A stretch of DNA of 64,000 bases from Maricaulis sp. (GTDB taxonomy: Bacteria > Pseudomonadota > Alphaproteobacteria > Caulobacterales > Maricaulaceae), in NCBI RefSeq assembly GCF_017643475.1, contig NZ_JAEPNI010000003.1:186001-250000 (forward strand), written 5' to 3'. How positions within the stretch are numbered: position 1 is the stretch's first letter; the number at the start of each line of letters is the position of its first letter. A program made the position numbers and the translations under genes. The notes beneath the pieces are model-generated. The model was not told where the DNA came from. It saw nothing but the letters and a program-made list of their open reading frames with translations, and ran no database searches. This document shows positions 8,855 to 17,540 of this stretch, piece after piece.

Positions 8855-9610
8855 GTGACCCACCCGTTCGCGACGCGACAAATCCCCTTCTTCCTCACGG
8901 CGTCCACGCCCTGCCCCTATCTTCCGGGCAAGATGGAACGGAAGGTGTTTACGCGGATCGAGCCCGGTGAGGGTCCGGCCCTTAATGACAACCTGACCCA
9001 TGCCGGTTTTCGCCGCAGCCAGTCAGTACTCTACCGACCCGCCTGCGAGGCCTGTGACGCCTGCAAATCCGTTCGCATCGATACCAATACGTTCGAGTGG
9101 TCCCGCAAGTGGCGCAAACTGATCAAAAAGAACCGCGACCTCACACTTTGCACCGATAACAATGTCGCCACTGCAGAACAATATGAGCTGATGACCCGCT
9201 ATCTCGCCTCGCGACACCATGATGGCGACATGGTCGGGATGAGTTTCGGCGAGTTCGTCATGATGATCGAAGAAGGCGCCCAGCGCACGCATGTGGCCGA
9301 ATATCGTGATCCAGCAGGCCAGCTGATCGCCTGCGCCCTCACGGATGTCCTCAAAGACGGCATCTCGCTGATCTACAGCTTTTTCGATCCGGATCTGGCC
9401 CGGCGGAGCCTGGGCAGCTATGTGATCCTGGATGCGATTCGCCAGGCGGCTGCTCTTGGGCTGCCGCATGTGTATCTGGGTTACTGGGTCTCGGGCAGCC
9501 GGAAGATGGAATACAAGGCAAAATTCCAACCTCTGCAGGTTTTGACGCCTGCAGGCTGGACGGGCTTCGATACGCTCGATATCGATGAGGACACAGATTT
9601 CAACGGGTAA
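8855..9610 (+). CDS. bpt: Aspartate/glutamate leucyltransferase (bacterial ATE homologue)
   Basis: A 251-residue aminoacyl-tRNA-protein transferase that adds leucine from Leu-tRNA to N-terminal Asp or Glu, creating an N-degron for ClpS/ClpAP. The family features are all there: CPYLPGKMERKVFTRI (about residues 21-36), the NDNLTHAGFRRSQSVLYRP block, cysteines in ACEACDACKSVRI, and C-terminal YLGYWVSGSRKMEYKAKFQP. Older annotations call this family arginyl-tRNA-protein transferase; the bacterial Bpt branch has leucyl specificity. It starts with GTG. The length is normal (about 240-250). Confidence 0.93.
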   Translation: MTHPFATRQIPFFLTASTPCPYLPGKMERKVFTRIEPGEGPALNDNLTHAGFRRSQSVLYRPACEACDACKSVRIDTNTFEWSRKWRKLIKKNRDLTLCTDNNVATAEQYELMTRYLASRHHDGDMVGMSFGEFVMMIEEGAQRTHVAEYRDPAGQLIACALTDVLKDGISLIYSFFDPDLARRSLGSYVILDAIRQAAALGLPHVYLGYWVSGSRKMEYKAKFQPLQVLTPAGWTGFDTLDIDEDTDFNG

Positions 9611-9645
9611 CCTGCCCGACCGCCAGTCCTCGGGGGAGAGAGTTC

Positions 9646-10764
9646 ATGGACAGACGTACATTCCTCAGCGGAGCCGCCATTGCCGGCGCCTCCATCGCTT
9701 CGGCTTGCGGCGATACCAGCCAGCAGGGTTCTGACGTCGCCTCTCCGGCGATCAATCGCGGCGTGAAACGCCTGCGCATGGTCACGACCTGGCCGGCCAA
9801 CTTCCCGGGACTGGGCACGGCGGCCAACAATGTCGCGGCCTACGCCAATGCCGCCTCAGGCGGCACGCTGGACATTCGTGTCTACGCGGCAGGCGAGATT
9901 GTCAGTGCGTTCGAGGCCTTTGATGCGGTCTCCGAGGGCACGGCAGACATGTATCACGGCGCGGAGTACTACTGGCAGGGTAAGTCGCCGGCCTTCAACT
10001 TCTTCACCGCTGTACCGCTGGGCATGACAGCCACCGAGATCATGGGCTGGGTGGAGTTCGGTGGCGGCCAGGCGCTCTGGGACGAGCTGTCCGGCCAGTT
10101 CAATATCAAGCCGTTCCAGGCCGGTAATTCCGGCCACCAGATGGGCGGCTGGTTCAAACGCGAGATCAATTCGCTGGAAGACTTCCGCGGCCTGCGCATG
10201 CGTATTCCGGGCCTGGGCGGCAATGTCCTGCGCGAACTGGGCGGTGCAGCTGTCACGCTCTCCGGCGGCGAGATCTATCCGGCGCTCCAGTCCGGCGCCA
10301 TCGACGCGACCGAGTGGGTGGGCCCTTGGAATGACCTGGCCTTCGGCTTCTATCGGGAAGCGCCCTTCTATTATGGCCCGGGTTTCCACGAGCCGGGCTC
10401 CTGTCTCGGTGTCGGCATGAATCTGGGTGTCTGGAATGACCTCGACGAGGATCACAAGGCGATCATCCAGGCGGCCTGCCGTGCGGCCAACAATGTCTCG
10501 CTGGCCGAGTTCACCTATCAGAATGCCCAGGCGCTCGACGTGCTGCTCAACGAGCATGGTGTCCAGCTGCGCTCCTTCACCGACGAGATGTGGAGCCGGA
10601 TCGGTGAGATTTCCGAACAGGTCGTCTCCGACACCGGTAATGCCGATGCCATGACGCGCCGCGTCTATGACAGCTATCTCACCGCGCGCAACCAGATGCA
10701 GAACTGGGGCCGGATCTCGGAAATGCCGTACATGGCGCATCGCGACCGCATTCTGCGCGGCTAG
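9646..10764 (+). CDS. dctP: TRAP transporter substrate-binding protein (DctP family, TakP-like)
   Basis: A 372-residue periplasmic binding protein for a tripartite ATP-independent transporter. The N-terminus combines a twin-arginine-type start (MDRRTFLSG) with a lipobox-like ASAC at residues 18-21, so it may be Tat-exported and lipid-anchored. The mature domain contains GGWFKREI, LRMRIPGLGGNVLRELGG and TEWVGPWNDLAFG. These resemble the branch that includes the 2-oxo-acid binding protein TakP and the so-called mannitol/chloroaromatic binding proteins. A carboxylate ligand is therefore likely, but the exact ligand is unknown. A strong GGGGGAGAGAG precedes the ATG. The permease gene follows after 3 nt. 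Confidence 0.9.
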   Translation: MDRRTFLSGAAIAGASIASACGDTSQQGSDVASPAINRGVKRLRMVTTWPANFPGLGTAANNVAAYANAASGGTLDIRVYAAGEIVSAFEAFDAVSEGTADMYHGAEYYWQGKSPAFNFFTAVPLGMTATEIMGWVEFGGGQALWDELSGQFNIKPFQAGNSGHQMGGWFKREINSLEDFRGLRMRIPGLGGNVLRELGGAAVTLSGGEIYPALQSGAIDATEWVGPWNDLAFGFYREAPFYYGPGFHEPGSCLGVGMNLGVWNDLDEDHKAIIQAACRAANNVSLAEFTYQNAQALDVLLNEHGVQLRSFTDEMWSRIGEISEQVVSDTGNADAMTRRVYDSYLTARNQMQNWGRISEMPYMAHRDRILRG

Positions 10765-10767
10765 ATC

Positions 10768-11550
10768 ATGCGGCAGGGCGACGGATTTCTTCTCGTTCTG
10801 GTCCTGGTCGGGATCGGACTGAGTATTGTGGACGGGATGACCGGTGGCAGTGTTGCCAGCTGGTTCCAGGCCAATCTCCCCAGCATCGCGCAGGCGATGG
10901 GCGGATCGCTGGCCCTGGCAGCACGCTATCTCTGGCCCGTCCTCACCATCCCCCTGATCATGGCCGTTCTCGGCCGTTTCATTGCCTTGCCGAGCGCCTG
11001 GCACGCCTTCCAGCGCAGCCTCATCGGTTTCATCGAAAACGTCACCGGCGCCTTTGGCGGTGCTGCGCGCTGGTTTGCGCTCGGCCTGGTGGTCGTCACC
11101 GCCACGATCGTCATCCAGCGTTACGTCTTCGGCTTTGCCTCCACCAAGCTGCAGGAAAGCGTCATCTACATGCACGCCCTGCTCTTCCTGCTCGCCTCGG
11201 CCTCCACCCTGCTCGCGGACGGGCATGTGCGCGTGGACATCTTCTATTCCAAGGCCAGCGAACGCGGCAAAGCCTGGATCGACCTGCTGGGCGTCTATCT
11301 CACCCTGATCCCGATGAGCGCGCTCATCCTGTGGGCGTCGACCGGCTATATGAATTCCACCTGGCGTATTCTTGAACGCTCGCGTGAGAGTGACGGTCTG
11401 CCCTATGTCTTTCTGCTCAAGACCGCTATCCCGCTGTTTGCCGTTCTGATGATCCTGCAGGGTATCGCCATGGCAGCGCGCTCGGGCCTCAAACTAGCCG
11501 GCCAGGAAACGCCACCGCGCCCGAAAAATCTCGGTGAGGGAGAAGTCTGA
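10768..11550 (+). CDS. dctQ: TRAP transporter small permease (DctQ)
   Basis: A 260-residue inner-membrane protein, longer than ordinary DctQ (about 160-200 residues) because of extra N-terminal hydrophobic segments, as in the TakQ-like subgroup. The conserved DctQ region begins around residue 95 (GAARWFALGLVVVTATIVIQ RYVFG). It continues LQESVIYMHALLFLLASAST and DGHVRVDIFY, where the HVRVD motif is the family hallmark. It scaffolds the large permease in a membrane complex. Its TGA overlaps the ATG of dctM by one base, implying coupled translation. Confidence 0.9.
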   Translation: MRQGDGFLLVLVLVGIGLSIVDGMTGGSVASWFQANLPSIAQAMGGSLALAARYLWPVLTIPLIMAVLGRFIALPSAWHAFQRSLIGFIENVTGAFGGAARWFALGLVVVTATIVIQRYVFGFASTKLQESVIYMHALLFLLASASTLLADGHVRVDIFYSKASERGKAWIDLLGVYLTLIPMSALILWASTGYMNSTWRILERSRESDGLPYVFLLKTAIPLFAVLMILQGIAMAARSGLKLAGQETPPRPKNLGEGEV

Positions 11551-13145
11551 TGTCGACCCTCATTGAAATCCTGCCCTTCCTGATGTTCGCAGCGGCTTTC
11601 GCCGCCCTGCTGCGCGGTTATCCGGTCGCCTTCACCCTGGCCGGTGTCGCCCTGCTTTTTGCCCTCATTGGCATGGCGCTGGACGTGTTCGACCCGATCC
11701 ACTTCCGCGCCTTCCCGCAGCGTATCTACGGCAATCTGATGGAGATGGACCGCCAGATCCTGGTCGCGGTTCCTCTTTTTGTCTTCATGGGGGTGATGCT
11801 GGAGAAATCCAAGGTCGCCGAGGAATTGCTCGAGGCCATGGGCGCGCTTTTCGGCACCATGCGCGGCGGGCTGGGCATCTCGGTCGTGGTCGTGGGCGCC
11901 CTGCTGGCTGCCTCCACCGGCATTGTTGGTGCAACGGTTGTGACCATGGGCTTGTTGTCCCTGCCGACCATGCTCAAGCGCGGTTATTCACCGGAACTCG
12001 CAGCCGGTTCAATCGCCGCTTCCGGCACTCTCGGACAGATCATTCCGCCCTCCATCGTGCTGGTTCTTCTGGGTGACCAGATCTCCAACGCCTACCAGGA
12101 AGCCCAGCGCGCCCAGGGCATTTTCTCACCGGATATTGTCTCGGTCGGAGACCTGTTTGCCGGCGCCCTCATCCCGGGCCTGCTGCTGGTGGGCCTCTAT
12201 ATCGGCTATCAGGTCTTTATTGCCATCACGCGACCGAACAGCGCCCCGGCCGCTCCGGCGGCGGAAGGCGGTACGGACTGGGGCAAGATCCTGCACGCGC
12301 TGCTGCCACCCCTGGGCCTGATCTTTGCCGTTCTGGGCTCCATTCTCGCCGGTCTGGCAACACCGACCGAAGCCGCCGGGATCGGCGCGGTCGGCGCGAC
12401 TTTCCTCGCGGGCGCCCGCAATGCCGGCTCTGACAATAATCCGCGCCTGGGACAGCTGGTTTCTTTTGTAGGGTTGGCTGCCCTCGTGGGACTTTTCCTA
12501 CTCGTGGTCTTCGCCAATCTGGGTCAGGACCGCCGTCTCTTCGTGGCCGATCTCGGGGCCATGGGCAGCCTGTTCGCCTGGGTCCTTGTCGGTCTGACCG
12601 TGCTGGGTGCCGCACTCTCGCTCTGGCGTCTGAAAAAGTCCGGCGTGCTCGACGAGGTGATGAGTTCCACCGCAAATATCTCGGCCATGGTCTTTGTCAT
12701 CCTGATCGGGGCCTCGCTCTTCTCGCTGATCTTCCGCGAGCTGGGCGGCGATGAAGTGGTGCAGCACGCGCTTGAAGCCGTTCCCGGCGGCAAGTGGGGC
12801 GCGCTGGCCATCGTCATGCTGGTCATGTTCATCTTGGGCTTCTTCCTCGACTTTATCGAGATCACTTTCGTGGTCGTGCCGATCGTGGCGCCGATCCTGT
12901 TGATGATGGGCATTGATCCGGTCTGGCTGGGCGTGCTGATGGCAATGAACCTGCAGACCAGCTTCCTGACGCCGCCCTTCGGGTTTGCGCTTTTCTATCT
13001 CAGGGGCGTTGCACCACCGGAAGTCACCACCGCTGCCATCTATCGCGGCGCCATCCCCTTCGTGATCATCCAGCTGATCGGCATCCTCGCCGTCGCCCTG
13101 GTCCCGTGGCTGGCGACCGGTCTGCCGGAATGGCTGTATGGCTAG
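11550..13145 (+). CDS. dctM: TRAP transporter large permease (DctM)
   Basis: A 531-residue polytopic membrane protein forming the sodium-coupled translocation channel of the TRAP system. Characteristic segments include VAVPLFVFMGVMLEKS (about residues 71-86), GIVGATVVTMGLLSLPTM, GSIAASGTLGQIIPPSIVLV (about 153-172) and near the end TSFLTPPFGFALFYLRG. It is about 100 residues longer than a typical DctM. The extra length is a central insertion with two or three additional hydrophobic stretches (about 295-360), as in the large TRAP subtype that goes with TakP-like binding proteins. The stop is followed 12 nt later by the AI-2E-type gene. Confidence 0.92.
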   Translation: MSTLIEILPFLMFAAAFAALLRGYPVAFTLAGVALLFALIGMALDVFDPIHFRAFPQRIYGNLMEMDRQILVAVPLFVFMGVMLEKSKVAEELLEAMGALFGTMRGGLGISVVVVGALLAASTGIVGATVVTMGLLSLPTMLKRGYSPELAAGSIAASGTLGQIIPPSIVLVLLGDQISNAYQEAQRAQGIFSPDIVSVGDLFAGALIPGLLLVGLYIGYQVFIAITRPNSAPAAPAAEGGTDWGKILHALLPPLGLIFAVLGSILAGLATPTEAAGIGAVGATFLAGARNAGSDNNPRLGQLVSFVGLAALVGLFLLVVFANLGQDRRLFVADLGAMGSLFAWVLVGLTVLGAALSLWRLKKSGVLDEVMSSTANISAMVFVILIGASLFSLIFRELGGDEVVQHALEAVPGGKWGALAIVMLVMFILGFFLDFIEITFVVVPIVAPILLMMGIDPVWLGVLMAMNLQTSFLTPPFGFALFYLRGVAPPEVTTAAIYRGAIPFVIIQLIGILAVALVPWLATGLPEWLYG

Positions 13146-13157
13146 GAGCTTCCGCTG

Positions 13158-14306
13158 ATGACCCCGCAACGCAAACTCGAGCTTGAACGGGGATTTGTAG
13201 CCGTGCTCGCCATCGTGATCTCGGCGATCTTCTTCTGGATGATCCGGGATTACCTGGCGGCGCTTTTCCTGGCCGCAGTGCTGACCATCTTCCTGCAGAA
13301 ACCGCAGGACTGGCTCGCCGACAAGCTGGGCGGGCGCCAGGGCATTTCCGCCGGTCTTCTGGTCACCGGCTCCGTGCTCGCCTTTGTCATCCCGACCGCG
13401 ATCATCATGGGTGTCGTTGCGGAGCAGGCCATCGAGGTCACCGGCCTCGTTACCCCATGGGTGCAGGAACAAGTGGCTGCGATCCGAGAGGAAGGCCTGG
13501 ATGGTCTGCCGGAGTGGTTGCCCTTCCGCGAGGAACTGATCCGCTATCAGGCCACCGTGGCTGCCCAGCTGGGCAGCCTGGCGGGAACCGTGGGCAATAT
13601 CCTCGTCTCCAGCTTGCGCGCCGGCACCGGCGGAGTGCTAATCGCGACGCTGAATTTCTTCATCCTGATCTATGCCCTGTTCTTCTTCCTGCTGACCGGC
13701 CGCGAGACCGGGCGCAAGGCCATCACGCTTATCCCGATGACCAAGGCGGATCGCGACCTGCTGGCCGAACGTGCGCTCTCCACCATTCGCGCCACGGTCA
13801 AGGGCTCCTTCCTGATTGCGCTGGTCCAGGGCGGCCTGACCGGACTGGGCCTGTTTGTCGCCGGCGTGCCGGGGGCGATTTTCTGGGGGGCCATTGCCGC
13901 CCTTCTCTCCATCATCCCGATGGTCGGTCCGCCGCTGATCTGGGTACCCTCGGCGATCTGGCTGTTTGCCACGGGCAATGTTGTGCCGGCGATAGGCCTC
14001 TCGATCTGGGGCGGGGTCGTGGTCTCGACTTCCGACAACATCCTGCGCCCCATCCTGGTGGGCAAGGATGCCAAGATGTCGGACCTGATGGTGTTGTTAT
14101 CCACACTTGGCGGTCTCACCCTTTTCGGCGCTGTGGGGATAATCCTGGGCCCGGTCATCGCCGCCCTCTTCTCCTCCGTCTGGTTCATCTTCCGCGAGGC
14201 CTTTGAGGGACTGCTTGAGGAAGAGGAGGGCGAGGAAGATGAGGAGTTCGAAGCGGAACTAGCCGAAGCCTCCGATCCGCCCGACGAGCCCACGCCGGGC
14301 CTCTAG
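13158..14306 (+). CDS. AI-2E family transporter (PerM-like membrane protein)
   Basis: A 382-residue membrane protein of the AI-2E transporter/PerM family. Eight predicted helices include the N-terminal pair (FVAVLAIVISAIFFWMI and LAALFLAAVLTIFL), a long periplasmic amphipathic region (about 80-150), and the conserved C-terminal block PGAIFWGAIAALLSIIPMVG, STSDNILRPILVG and LLSTLGGLTLFGAVGIILGP. Members export AI-2 in E. coli (TqsA) or act as Na+/H+ exchangers in some bacteria; substrate assignment here is not possible. The last 40 residues are strikingly acidic (EEEEGEEDEEFEAELAEA). The 12-nt gap to dctM suggests co-transcription with the TRAP genes. Confidence 0.87.
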   Translation: MTPQRKLELERGFVAVLAIVISAIFFWMIRDYLAALFLAAVLTIFLQKPQDWLADKLGGRQGISAGLLVTGSVLAFVIPTAIIMGVVAEQAIEVTGLVTPWVQEQVAAIREEGLDGLPEWLPFREELIRYQATVAAQLGSLAGTVGNILVSSLRAGTGGVLIATLNFFILIYALFFFLLTGRETGRKAITLIPMTKADRDLLAERALSTIRATVKGSFLIALVQGGLTGLGLFVAGVPGAIFWGAIAALLSIIPMVGPPLIWVPSAIWLFATGNVVPAIGLSIWGGVVVSTSDNILRPILVGKDAKMSDLMVLLSTLGGLTLFGAVGIILGPVIAALFSSVWFIFREAFEGLLEEEEGEEDEEFEAELAEASDPPDEPTPGL

Positions 14307-14309
14307 GTC

Positions 14310-15029
14310 TCAGACCAGTAACTCATTTCCGGCCAGCACGCTGTCGAACGCTTCTTTCGGCAACAGGCGAAAACTGGTGTCCGTCATCTCGCTTTCCAGT
14401 ATCCGGTCACAGCGAAATGTCCGCGGCGCATCACGCAGGCCATCCATCGCGATGACATACCAGACAGGGTATTTGAGCAGCAGGTAATGCGGTTCGATCT
14501 CGCGTTTCGAGACAGCCCCGTCCTCACGCCGATAACGGATCGCGAGACGCTGCTGGTCGATAAATCCCTGGTGAACATGCCGCACAACCGTCTCCGGCGG
14601 TGAGGAGAAGCCGGACTGCACCTGGGTCGACGCGGTCACACCAATCAGGATGCGCGATTTCAGTCGCTCGATCCGGTGACGCTTCTCCGGCGAAAAGGAT
14701 GCGATCAGCTGGCGTTTCACCGTGCCGAGATTGGCCAGGAAAAGCGGTGAGTTCATCCTCTCGGCGACCTCGATACTGATCAGCAGGTCCACCGCTTCGT
14801 GATAGGCCAGGTTCAGGCGCCCGACTCCCCAGTTCCGATCCAGGCGCACGCCGCCGCCGCGGCCTCTGTCTGCATCGATAGGCAGGCCCTGTTCGCGCAT
14901 CAAATCCAGGTCACGCGCAATCGTCCGCTCGCTGACACCGTGCTGCGCGGCAAGTTCCTTCACCGTGCACAGGCATTCCTGTTTCAGCTGGGCGGCCAGC
15001 AATTCCAGACGGCGCAGTCGCTTGCTCAC
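14310..15029 (-). CDS. YafY-type transcriptional regulator (HTH-WYL)
   Basis: A 239-residue transcription factor. The N-terminal winged helix (about residues 1-60) has CTVKELAAQHGVSERTIARD as its recognition unit, and a WYL-type ligand-sensing domain covers about 140-225 (IRYRREDGAVSKREIEPHYL and YPVWYVIAMDG). WYL regulators commonly sense nucleic acids or small ligands and often repress divergent genes. This gene is divergent from a VOC protein across 100 bp that contains an AATATG-N13-CATATT inverted repeat. It converges on the AI-2E-type gene with only 3 nt between the stops. Confidence 0.88.
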   Translation of the reverse strand: MSKRLRRLELLAAQLKQECLCTVKELAAQHGVSERTIARDLDLMREQGLPIDADRGRGGGVRLDRNWGVGRLNLAYHEAVDLLISIEVAERMNSPLFLANLGTVKRQLIASFSPEKRHRIERLKSRILIGVTASTQVQSGFSSPPETVVRHVHQGFIDQQRLAIRYRREDGAVSKREIEPHYLLLKYPVWYVIAMDGLRDAPRTFRCDRILESEMTDTSFRLLPKEAFDSVLAGNELLV

Positions 15030-15048
15030 AGACAGGCTCCAACAAACA

Positions 15049-15073
15049 AATATGCCATTTTATGTCACATATT
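15049..15073. promoter_or_regulatory. Candidate operator between WYL regulator and VOC gene
   Basis: AATATG at 15049-15054 and CATATT at 15068-15073 form an inverted repeat separated by 13 bp of AT-rich sequence in an otherwise GC-rich region. It lies 20 bp upstream of the regulator start and 56 bp upstream of the VOC start, the expected place for an autoregulatory operator. The assignment is inferred from position and symmetry only. Confidence 0.45.
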
Positions 15074-15128
15074 AGCCTAGGGCACCAGAAGCGCTCACCG
15101 ACGCGCTGGAAACGACAGGAAACCTCCC

Positions 15129-15485
15129 ATGGACATGAATTATTTTGTTGTCGGCACCAATGATCTGGACGCGGCAAAAACCTTCTATGACGCGATGTTT
15201 GACAGCGGGACGCCGCCGCTGGTTATGACAACCGATCGCATGGTCTACTGGCAGCACAAAAGCTTTGCCTTCGCCATCGCCATTCCCTTCGACAAACAAC
15301 CGGCCACCAACGGCAATGGCACAATGGTGGGCCTGAAACTGGGTTCTGCGGACGAGGTGCGCCGCCTTCACAAACTGGCCCAGGAACTGGGCGGGCGCTG
15401 CGACGGTGAACCCGGACCGCGAGGCCCGTTTTTCTCGGCCTATGTGCGGGATCTGGATAACAACAAGATTTGCCTGTTCGAATAG
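15129..15485 (+). CDS. VOC (glyoxalase/bleomycin resistance-like) family protein
   Basis: A 118-residue single-domain vicinal-oxygen-chelate protein with the start FVVGTNDLDAAKTFYDAMF (residues 5-23) and the end FFSAYVRDLDNNKICLFE, the paired beta-alpha-beta pattern of the fold. Proteins of this size dimerise and may be lyases, dioxygenases or ligand-binding proteins; the activity is unknown. It is divergent from and probably controlled by the WYL regulator. The stop is immediately followed by an interspersed repeat. Confidence 0.83.
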   Translation: MDMNYFVVGTNDLDAAKTFYDAMFDSGTPPLVMTTDRMVYWQHKSFAFAIAIPFDKQPATNGNGTMVGLKLGSADEVRRLHKLAQELGGRCDGEPGPRGPFFSAYVRDLDNNKICLFE

Positions 15486-15494
15486 ATCACAGAA

Positions 15495-15638
15495 CCTTTC
15501 TTCCCCTTTTCAAGGGGAAGTGGGCCGGTGCGAAACAACGGGTCGAAGGGGTTTTGGGCCGCGAACGGGCAATACCGACCGCGCTCACGCCCCCTCCGAC
15601 GGATTCGCCGCCACCTCTCCCCAAGCGCGGAGGAAAAC
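15495..15638 (-). repeat. Palindrome-rich interspersed repeat, copy D
   Basis: Read on the minus strand it opens with CCTCCGCGCTTGGGGAGAGGTGG, runs through GGAGGGGGCGTGAGCGCGG and ends with CACTTCCCC/GGGGAAG (15500-15520 on the plus strand). The order and orientation match copy A but the core has diverged (ACGGGTCGAAGGGG, CGCGAACGGGC). It lies 9 bp after the VOC stop and fills most of the gap before the LOG gene, so it is probably part of the 3' or 5' untranslated RNA. Confidence 0.7.
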
Positions 15639-15713
15639 CGTTATTTCAACAATAACTTGCACTTATCGATTTACACGCGCACTATGGATCATCCGTTCCG
15701 TATTGGAGGATGG

Positions 15714-16538
15714 ATGTCCCAGGAAAAACCGTACAACACCCCGCCTCGCGCCTATCGCGACGAGGTGTTCATCAATTCGCCCGATGCCCGCCCGTTGCGC
15801 ATCCTGGCGGAGTATCTCGAACCCAAACAGCGTTTCGCCAAACACGATATCCAGGACACGATCCTGTTTTTCGGGTCTGCGCGTTTTGTGGCCGAGGATG
15901 AGGCGCAGACTGCCCTCGAGTCGGCGAGACAATCCGGCGAGGGTCTGGAAGACGCCGAACGCAAGCTGCGCCAGTCGAAATACTATGAAGCTACGCGTGA
16001 GCTCGCGCACAAGCTGACCAGCTGGTCCAACAGCCTGGAAGACAAGAGCGGACGCCGTTTTGTCGTGTGTACGGGGGCTGGCCCCGGCATCATGGAAGCT
16101 GCCAACCGCGGTGCATCCGAGGCCCGTGGCGAGACCATCGGCCTGGGCATCTCCCTGCCCTTCGAGGAAGGCAATAATCCCTGGGTCAGTGCGCAGCTGA
16201 ACTTCGAATTCCACTATTTCTTCACGCGGAAATTCTGGTTCCTCTATCCGGCCAAGGCGCTGGTATTGATGCCCGGCGGGTTCGGCACGATGGACGAGCT
16301 GTTTGAAACGCTCACCCTGTTACAGACCAAGAAAATGAGCAAACGCCTTCCGGTCGTGCTTTTTGGCACAGAATACTGGGACAAGGTGTTCAACCTGGAT
16401 GCCATGGTCGAGTTCGGCACCATCAATGCCGAGGACAAGGATCTGCTTTATCGTACGGATGATGTCGACGAGGCGTTCAAATACATCACCGAACAACTCA
16501 CTGAATGGGCTCTGCCACACCCGGGCAGTCAGCTTTAA
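15714..16538 (+). CDS. LOG family protein (TIGR00730, cytokinin riboside 5'-monophosphate phosphoribohydrolase-like)
   Basis: A 274-residue cytoplasmic protein. The nucleotide-binding core begins DTILFFGSARFVA, continues VCTGAGPGIMEAANRGA and contains the catalytic LOG signature PGGFGTMDELFE with the conserved glutamate. LOG enzymes hydrolyse nucleoside 5'-monophosphates to base and ribose 5-phosphate. The N-terminal 50 residues and the helical insertion (SARQSGEGLEDAERKLRQS) mark the longer bacterial subfamily. I chose ATG 15714 because GGAGGA (15705-15710) lies just before it; the open frame continues upstream into repeat D, which is unlikely to be coding. The stop overlaps the M48 protease stop by 4 bp, convergently. 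Confidence 0.86.
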   Translation: MSQEKPYNTPPRAYRDEVFINSPDARPLRILAEYLEPKQRFAKHDIQDTILFFGSARFVAEDEAQTALESARQSGEGLEDAERKLRQSKYYEATRELAHKLTSWSNSLEDKSGRRFVVCTGAGPGIMEAANRGASEARGETIGLGISLPFEEGNNPWVSAQLNFEFHYFFTRKFWFLYPAKALVLMPGGFGTMDELFETLTLLQTKKMSKRLPVVLFGTEYWDKVFNLDAMVEFGTINAEDKDLLYRTDDVDEAFKYITEQLTEWALPHPGSQL

Positions 16539-17527
16539 CGCTGTGGCACGCTCGGATGGGATCGCTTACCACCGGCGTGCTCCACCAGCATCTCGATGCG
16601 TTTCTCGATCGGTGGGTGCGTGGCAAACACGCCCATGAAACCGGCCTTCGGGTTTTCAATAAAGAGCTCCCTCACCTCGCTTGGCGCTTTTTCGATCTCG
16701 GCCTGGCCGGAGATTTTCTGAAGCGCCGAGATCATGGCGTCCGGGTTCTTGGTCAGTGCCACTGCCCCCGCATCCGCCATGTATTCCCGTCTGCGCGAGA
16801 GGGAAAAACGGATCAGGATCGCCAGAATCCAGGCCAGGGCGATCATGGCGAAGGCCGCCAGGATCAGCACGCCGCCACCGCGTCGCCCTCCGCGCATGCC
16901 ACCATGAAGCAATCCGCGAAACGCGATCTCTGCCGCAAAGGAAATGATGCCGACAAAGATGATGGCGATGACCATCATGCGCACATCAGCGTGGCGGATA
17001 TGGCTGAGTTCATGCGCCAGCACGGCCTCCAGCTCGGCCCGGTCGAGCCGGTTCATCAGGCCGCGGGTTACGGTGACGGTATACTGGTCCTCGCGGATAC
17101 CGGACGCATAGGCATTCATCGCCTCGGTCTCGATAATGGCCAGGCGTGGCATGATCATGCCGCGTGAAACGCACAGGTTTTCAAGCAGATTGTAGAGTTC
17201 TTTCTCGTCCTCGCGCCGGACAGTCCGCGCGCCCGTCGAGGCGTCGATCATACGTTGGTGAAAGAACCAGGCGATGATGAACCAGATACCAGCAATGCCC
17301 AGGGAAACAAGCCCGATCACCGGCAACTGCTCAAAGGCACCGGCCATCGCCGCGCCGGTTACATCACCCTTGACCGCATCATAGCCATCACCGGCGATGC
17401 CCATCCACACCAGTGTGATGGCAAAGCCGATCAGGACAAGCAGCACCGGGAATCCGGCCAGCAGGATCAACGAGCGCAGGTTATTGTTCCAGATATGTGT
17501 GCGAAGTCCGGCTGCCCCGAACACCAT
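16535..17527 (-). CDS. M48 family zinc metallopeptidase (HtpX-like)
   Basis: A 330-residue integral-membrane protease. Two hydrophobic segments precede the catalytic domain (about residues 18-42 and 68-90). The zinc motif HELSH is at 172-176, and two further helices follow at 184-205 and 221-240. A downstream glutamate in SRRREYMADAGAV is the likely third zinc ligand. HtpX-like enzymes take part in membrane-protein quality control. The lemA gene lies 13 nt upstream on the same strand, a pairing seen in many bacteria. Confidence 0.88.
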   Translation of the reverse strand: MVFGAAGLRTHIWNNNLRSLILLAGFPVLLVLIGFAITLVWMGIAGDGYDAVKGDVTGAAMAGAFEQLPVIGLVSLGIAGIWFIIAWFFHQRMIDASTGARTVRREDEKELYNLLENLCVSRGMIMPRLAIIETEAMNAYASGIREDQYTVTVTRGLMNRLDRAELEAVLAHELSHIRHADVRMMVIAIIFVGIISFAAEIAFRGLLHGGMRGGRRGGGVLILAAFAMIALAWILAILIRFSLSRRREYMADAGAVALTKNPDAMISALQKISGQAEIEKAPSEVRELFIENPKAGFMGVFATHPPIEKRIEMLVEHAGGKRSHPSVPQR

Positions 17528-17540
17528 CGCACCCCGCCCC

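Noticed and set aside
9856-11226. A 456-codon minus-strand frame across dctP and dctQ
   Set aside because: It crosses two well-supported TRAP genes and has the His/Arg/Gly-rich composition of an antisense frame.
15528-15713. Longer N-terminus for the LOG protein
   Set aside because: The extra 62 codons lie within repeat copy D and lack family similarity; GGAGGA supports the ATG at 15714.
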